This document shows, piece by piece, positions 5,634 to 7,192 of a stretch of 7,192 bases of DNA. Source of the stretch: Promicromonosporaceae bacterium. GTDB taxonomy: Bacteria > Actinomycetota > Actinomycetes > Actinomycetales > Cellulomonadaceae. Position numbers and translations under genes: made by a program. Location of the stretch: the NCBI GenBank assembly GCA_009780755.1, contig WQZL01000129.1:1-7192 (forward strand), read 5' to 3'. Within the stretch, counting starts at the first letter, position 1. Each line of letters opens with the position of its first letter. Below the pieces are notes generated by a model. The model had not been told where the DNA came from and did not search any database. It was given only the letters and a program-made list of their open reading frames with translations.

Positions 5634-6611
5634 TTAGGACGTGTGCTTACGGTAGAAGGCGGCTGCATCGACGAAGGCGGCGGTCGCCTCGTCTAGTTGC
5701 CGCGTGTAGTGCAAAAACCCGTGCAGCACGCCGTCGTACATCACCAGTTCGTTGGCGGTGCCCTGCCGGGTGAGCAGGGCGGCAAGCGTGATGCTGTCAT
5801 CTTTGGCCGGGTCTAGGTTCGCCGCCGCGAGATAGCAGGGGGGAACACTTGAAAGGTCGGCGGATAGGTGATCGACCAGCGGATTGCGCGCATCGTTAGC
5901 CCCGGCAAGGTACTGCTGCCAGTAGAAGTCGAGATCGGCGCGGGTCATGCCATCCCACGGGCCGCCAAGCAGCCGACGTGACGGCGAATCCATCATCCCG
6001 TACACCCCATAGAAGAGCAGGAGACACTTCGGCGTCACCGCAGACCAACGCCCGGCGAGGCCGAGTGTTGCGGCCAGGGCCAGGTGGGCACCGGCCGAAT
6101 CTCCGGCGAAGGTCAGGTTGGAGCCGTCAATTTGCAGGGTCTCCGCATGCTCGGCCAGGTATTCGATGACGGCAATGCACTGGTTGACCGGAACGGGAAA
6201 GCGGGCCTCTGGGGAGAGGGCGTAGTCCACTCCGATGACGACGGCGCCGGTGTGCTGCGCGAGATTGCGCATGATCCGGTCGTGGGTGTCTAAGTCGCCG
6301 AGAATCCACCCGCCGCCGTGAAAGTACACGATGGCAGCTGGCCGAGACGCATCGGTTGGCCGGTGGAACCGGATCGGGACGGGGCCGTCGTCGGTGGCGA
6401 CGACCCCGTCCGTGGTAGCCAGCATCCGCGGGCCGCCCTCGTTCCAGTAGGCACGCTCGGCCCGGTAGTCGAGCCGCATACCCCTAAAATCATCGGCGTC
6501 CCGCGTGGGGGCTGAAGCCGCCGCGACGGTTTGCCTATCGAGGATCTCCCTCATCTGATCGTTGAGCCGGTCGAGAACTGGCATCGAGTCAGGCTGGCTG
6601 TTGATCGGCAT
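5634..6611 (-). CDS. HSL-family (family IV) alpha/beta hydrolase, candidate carnitine-ester esterase
   Basis: The 325-residue serine hydrolase belongs to the hormone-sensitive-lipase group. The oxyanion-hole motif H-G-G-G-W is at 98-102. The nucleophile elbow G-D-S-A-G is at 170-174 with S172. D267 in L-D-P-A-K-D and H297 in G-V-L-H-G-F complete the triad. No signal peptide is visible, so it should act in the cytoplasm. Family members cleave short acyl esters. The true substrate cannot be read from sequence. Its place between the MFS and caiB genes suggests that it releases carnitine from short-chain acylcarnitines entering the cell, but this is inference from context only. The ATG at 6611 comes three bases after the MFS stop, with GAGG elements (6620-6623 and 6626-6629) lying inside the last MFS codons, so translation is probably coupled. 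The enterobacterial cai operon has no such gene. A general detoxifying esterase carried along in the operon is the main alternative. Confidence 0.88.
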   Translation of the reverse strand: MPINSQPDSMPVLDRLNDQMREILDRQTVAAASAPTRDADDFRGMRLDYRAERAYWNEGGPRMLATTDGVVATDDGPVPIRFHRPTDASRPAAIVYFHGGGWILGDLDTHDRIMRNLAQHTGAVVIGVDYALSPEARFPVPVNQCIAVIEYLAEHAETLQIDGSNLTFAGDSAGAHLALAATLGLAGRWSAVTPKCLLLFYGVYGMMDSPSRRLLGGPWDGMTRADLDFYWQQYLAGANDARNPLVDHLSADLSSVPPCYLAAANLDPAKDDSITLAALLTRQGTANELVMYDGVLHGFLHYTRQLDEATAAFVDAAAFYRKHTS

Positions 6612-6614
6612 GGA

Positions 6615-7192
6615 CTACGCCTCTACCTCGACGACCTCGCTGAGTTCCGGGTTTGCGGCGTTCTTGCGGGAAATCCGCAGCACCACGTAAGCCGACAGGA
6701 TGCCCAGCGCGGCCGCGGCGATCACCACCCAGAAGATGAGGTCAAAGGCGTTGTCGAGGGTGCCTGCCTCGTACCGGTCCACCCAGCCGCCGAACCAGAT
6801 GTCGCGGAAGGTGTCGGGTAGGAAGCCCACCAGCGACAGGATGCCGGTGGCGGCGCCGAAGATCGGCGTCGGCACGCGGGCCTCGGTCAGCTGCCCGGAG
6901 GCGATGTAGAACTGGCCGAGGGCGAAGAAGCCCAGCAGCAGCACCATGATCGCGGCGAGCGCGCTCGCACCGGTACCCCACGGAATGAGGATGACGGCGA
7001 GCAGCGCAGCGATGATAATCACCGAGATGCCCATAATCACCTTGGAGGTGGAACCCACCTTCTTGGTCACCGTGCCGGCCACCGGTCCGGAGATGACACC
7101 GACGCCATAAGAACGGAGGTTGGCGATGTTGGTGGCGATCACGGTACCGGCCAGCACCGGACCCATCGTCAGCCACTGGGTGGTGTAGGTCA
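6615..7192 (-). CDS. MFS transporter, C-terminal half (5' end outside window)
   Basis: The frame is open from the right edge to a TAG at 6615-6617 and shows 191 residues, about the last 40-45% of a typical 12-helix major facilitator. Hydrophobic helices alternate with short loops. The first visible loop has the G-P-V-A-G-T-V-T-K-K-V-G pattern expected between two helices of the second half. A later L-P-D-T-F-R-D-I-W segment, followed by G-G-W-V-D, resembles the helix 10-11 region of several MFS subfamilies. The tail after the last helix is short and acidic (ending E-V-V-E-V-E-A). It is the first gene seen of the operon and sits three bases from the hydrolase start. From context it may import a carnitine precursor or ester, or export crotonobetaine or butyrobetaine. 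The substrate cannot be told from this half, and the subfamily is not assigned. Confidence 0.85.
   Translation of the reverse strand, partial: TYTTQWLTMGPVLAGTVIATNIANLRSYGVGVISGPVAGTVTKKVGSTSKVIMGISVIIIAALLAVILIPWGTGASALAAIMVLLLGFFALGQFYIASGQLTEARVPTPIFGAATGILSLVGFLPDTFRDIWFGGWVDRYEAGTLDNAFDLIFWVVIAAAALGILSAYVVLRISRKNAANPELSEVVEVEA

Overview
The window looks like GC-rich actinobacterial chromosome. Third codon positions are strongly G/C. Several genes are preceded by GAAAGG-type ribosome binding sites, which pair with the CCTTTC-containing 3' end of actinobacterial 16S rRNA. I cannot name the genus with confidence. The window is almost fully coding.

Positions 1-243 on the plus strand hold the last 80 codons of a gene cut by the left edge. 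They look like the C-terminal Wzt-type carbohydrate-binding domain of a polysaccharide-export ABC transporter ATPase. A 56-bp gap then separates it from six convergent genes, all on the minus strand, which fill the rest of the window. In transcription order they are: an MFS transporter (N-terminal part cut off at the right edge), an HSL-family alpha/beta hydrolase, a CaiB-like CoA-transferase, a CaiC-like betaine-CoA ligase, a CaiD-like crotonobetainyl-CoA hydratase and a BCCT-family betaine/carnitine transporter. Spacing is tight (3, 33, 53, -8 and 78 bp), which suggests one operon whose promoter lies beyond position 7192.

The core is carnitine/crotonobetaine metabolism. The BCCT and possibly the MFS protein would move trimethylammonium substrates across the membrane. 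CaiC would activate them to CoA thioesters, CaiB would pass CoA between product and substrate, and CaiD would interconvert crotonobetainyl-CoA and L-carnitinyl-CoA. The set differs from the enterobacterial caiTABCDE locus. CaiA (the reductase), CaiE and fixABCX are not in the window. The transporter has the features of a sodium-coupled BCCT rather than the CaiT antiporter. An HSL-family esterase and an MFS carrier are added. A plausible reading is a locus that takes up carnitine or its esters and interconverts carnitine and crotonobetaine, with any reduction step encoded elsewhere. A perfect 12-bp GC-rich hairpin sits between the hydratase and BCCT genes and may set the expression of the transporter relative to the enzymes.

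No tRNA, rRNA, CRISPR array, insertion sequence or attachment site was seen. Comparisons with E. coli Cai proteins, BetP and CaiT are from memory, not from an alignment program.
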